A DNA stretch of 6,945 nt, taken from assembly GCA_002369025.1 (NCBI GenBank), contig DFDV01000187.1, positions 1-6,945 of the forward strand, written 5' to 3'. The notes beneath the pieces were generated by a model. It ran no database searches. It saw nothing but the letters and a program-made list of their open reading frames with translations, and had not been told where the DNA came from. A program made the position numbers and the translations under genes. Position 1 is the stretch's first letter. The number at the start of each line of letters is the position of its first letter. This DNA is from Treponema sp. UBA3819 (lineage in GTDB: Bacteria; Spirochaetota; Spirochaetia; Treponematales; Treponemataceae). Below, one piece after another: positions 5,812 through 6,945 of the stretch.

Positions 5812-6735
5812 ATGGATTTCTTACGGCTTCTGGCAATCGGTATCGTTATTGGCATGGCAAATGTCATCCCCGGCGTTTCAGGCGGCACTCTCGCCGTTGT
5901 CTTTAACATCTACGACAAGTTCGTAAACGCAATTACGCTCAACCTCAAAAAACTAAAGGCAAACTGGCGCTTTGTCGTCCCCCTTCTGGCAGGCATGGCA
6001 AGCGGTGTATTGATTTTCAGCAAGCTGATTACCGTACTCTACACGCGTTTTCCCGTTCAGACAAACTATTTCTTTACCGGACTGATTCTGGGAAGCATAC
6101 CAATGCTCTTTGGTTACATGAAAAAAACTCCTGACGGGGAAAAAATGAGCAGGGCAAAAATCATCTCCGTTGTCATCTGTGCCATCATAGGACTTGCCCT
6201 TTTGCTCACCTTCTCCTGGCTGGAAGTAAAATACGGTGGCGGAGACAAAACAGCCGGCATGACCGCAGACTTACCCGAATGGACAATTCCTCTGGCAGGA
6301 CGCATCTTTTTTGCCGGCCTTGTCGGCGCAGTTGCGATGATTGTTCCCGGCATTTCAGGCTCACTTCTTATGCTGATTCTGGGAGTCTATCCCATCGTGA
6401 TGAAAAGCATTCCTGCCCTCTTTTTGCCGGCATCTTTCTTCCATGCCCTCATACTTCTTTTGCCAAACGGAATCGGAGTTTTGATTGGACTTCTTTCAGG
6501 CGCCCAGCTGGTAAAATATCTTTTGAAAAAGGCTCCCAACCAGACCTACGCCGTCATCTTTGGACTGCTTTGTGGCTCTGCGGTAAATCTCTTCCCGGGC
6601 TTTGCCGCAATCAGCGGGGCTGGCATGGCCGTTGTATGCATTCTCTGCGTCATCGCCGGAGCCGCCATGGCCTACTTCAGCACCAAACTGGCACCGGAAG
6701 ACACGCCGGCGAATGAAACCACAGATGGACGGTGA
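5812..6735 (+). CDS. DUF368 / PopT-family polyprenyl-phosphate transporter
   Basis: This 307-residue multipass membrane protein belongs to DUF368. Members (PopT) were recently shown to move undecaprenyl phosphate back across the cytoplasmic membrane, recycling the lipid carrier used for peptidoglycan and surface glycans. The family hallmark is a repeated PG(V/I)SG re-entrant motif, present as NVIPGVSGGT (residues 17-26) and MIVPGISGS (176-184), reflecting the internal duplication. Other hydrophobic stretches lie at about 54-76, 85-101, 116-136, 163-176, 184-196, 207-230, 245-262 and 265-290. A polar loop (about 137-158) divides the halves. GGAG lies five bases before the ATG, and the N-terminus has the length usual for the family. 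It is divergent from the GGDEF/EAL gene and appears monocistronic. The last residues (ETTDGR) and the stop codon lie inside a palindromic repeat, so the hydrophilic tail after about 291 may have been altered by that element. Family assignment is firm; the exact substrate is inferred. Confidence 0.93.
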   Translation: MDFLRLLAIGIVIGMANVIPGVSGGTLAVVFNIYDKFVNAITLNLKKLKANWRFVVPLLAGMASGVLIFSKLITVLYTRFPVQTNYFFTGLILGSIPMLFGYMKKTPDGEKMSRAKIISVVICAIIGLALLLTFSWLEVKYGGGDKTAGMTADLPEWTIPLAGRIFFAGLVGAVAMIVPGISGSLLMLILGVYPIVMKSIPALFLPASFFHALILLLPNGIGVLIGLLSGAQLVKYLLKKAPNQTYAVIFGLLCGSAVNLFPGFAAISGAGMAVVCILCVIAGAAMAYFSTKLAPEDTPANETTDGR

Positions 6736-6876
6736 TACACACGGATGAGGCACAGATAATAAATAAAAAATCATCCGTGTCCCATCTGAGTGCATATGTC
6801 GCTTGCGCTCCGTTTGCGTAAGCGGAAGTTATTGACGTTTGTGCCAGCGGCACATATGCATCAGAGTCCATCTGTG
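6720..6876. repeat. Dense nested inverted-repeat element at the 3' end of the PopT gene
   Basis: Five sets of inverted arms fit in 157 bases. The outermost is a perfect 11-bp pair, CACAGATGGAC (6720-6730) with GTCCATCTGTG (6866-6876). Inside lies a perfect 10-bp pair, ACACGGATGA (6739-6748) with TCATCCGTGT (6771-6780), around an A-rich 22-base loop. Then TCTGA-G-TGCATATG (6785-6798) pairs with CATATGCATCAGA (6853-6865), with one bulged G. Enclosed by that are a 9-bp hairpin (6800-6824) and a 6-bp hairpin (6840-6854, loop AGC). The whole folds as a branched, tRNA-like or MITE-like structure. It encodes no protein. From memory, ATCCGTGT/ATCTGTGT palindromes recur in many bacterial genomes as dispersed repeats, so a mobile or amplified element is likely. 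It may also act as the transcription end of the PopT gene, although no strong T-run is present. Confidence 0.75.
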
Positions 6877-6945
6877 TCAAACCCAAATAACAAGGCTCCG
6901 CAATGTAAAATTGTTCCTGCACAAAAAATGGCTTCCAGTCGCGAA
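6877..6945. other. Right-edge intergenic sequence with no assignable feature
   Basis: These 69 bases to the window edge contain no convincing promoter, ribosome site or hairpin. An ATG at 6928 opens a frame (MASSRE) that runs off the edge, but nothing resembling a Shine-Dalgarno precedes it, so I do not call a gene. Confidence 0.4.

Noticed and set aside
5745..5909. In-frame N-terminal extension of the GGDEF/EAL gene by 55 residues to an ATG at 5909
   Set aside because: It would cover both divergent promoters and about 98 bases of the PopT gene on the other strand. The start at 5744 has an AAAGG ribosome site and the extension has no family-like features.
6496..6795. 99-codon minus-strand frame across the end of the PopT gene and the palindromic element
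   Set aside because: It is antisense to conserved PopT helices and starts within the repeat, with no ribosome site.
6720..6876. CRISPR array
   Set aside because: The repeats are inverted arms of different sequence, not regularly spaced direct repeats with unique spacers.
6928..6945. Start of a new gene (MASSRE) at the right edge
   Set aside because: No ribosome binding site or promoter is visible and only six codons remain.

Overview
The window is a piece of a bacterial chromosome of moderate GC, with short intergenic spacers, Shine-Dalgarno sites of the AGGAG type and sigma-70-like promoters. The gene content (UvrB, a tRNA without an encoded CCA end, a multipass GGDEF/EAL protein, DUF368/PopT, several unassigned small membrane proteins) and the flavour of the proteins suggest a spirochaete of the Treponema group. 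That assignment is a tentative inference; no single marker here proves it. No phage, plasmid, CRISPR or transposase genes are visible.

Layout. (1) 1-1578: the 3' three quarters of uvrB, cut by the left edge. (2) 1582-1757: a probable uvrB terminator, a sigma-70-like promoter, a tRNA-Arg(CCU) gene and a strong hairpin terminator that can work in both directions. (3) 1773-2180, minus strand: a small four-helix membrane protein of unknown function. (4) 2232-2264: back-to-back extended -10 promoters formed by a perfect inverted repeat; the rightward one would give a nearly leaderless mRNA. (5) 2274-3822: a tight three-gene operon joined by two ATGA stop/start overlaps. It encodes a shortened class III aminotransferase-like protein, a 97-residue membrane protein and a YhfF-type ASCH-domain protein. 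(6) 3834-5744, minus strand: a membrane-bound c-di-GMP protein with a degenerate GGDEF and an apparently intact EAL phosphodiesterase domain, convergent with the operon. (7) 5744-5812: compact divergent promoters. (8) 5812-6735: a DUF368/PopT-family polyprenyl-phosphate transporter. (9) 6720-6876: a dense set of nested inverted repeats that overlaps the end of the PopT reading frame and supplies its stop codon; this looks like a small palindromic repeat element. The last 69 bases hold nothing I can call.

How the parts relate. Most units look independent: DNA repair (UvrB), translation (tRNA), c-di-GMP turnover (EAL protein) and envelope lipid-carrier recycling (PopT). The only clear multi-gene unit is the 2274-3822 operon, whose joint function is unknown. 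The candidates for something not well described are that operon and the palindromic element at 6720-6876.
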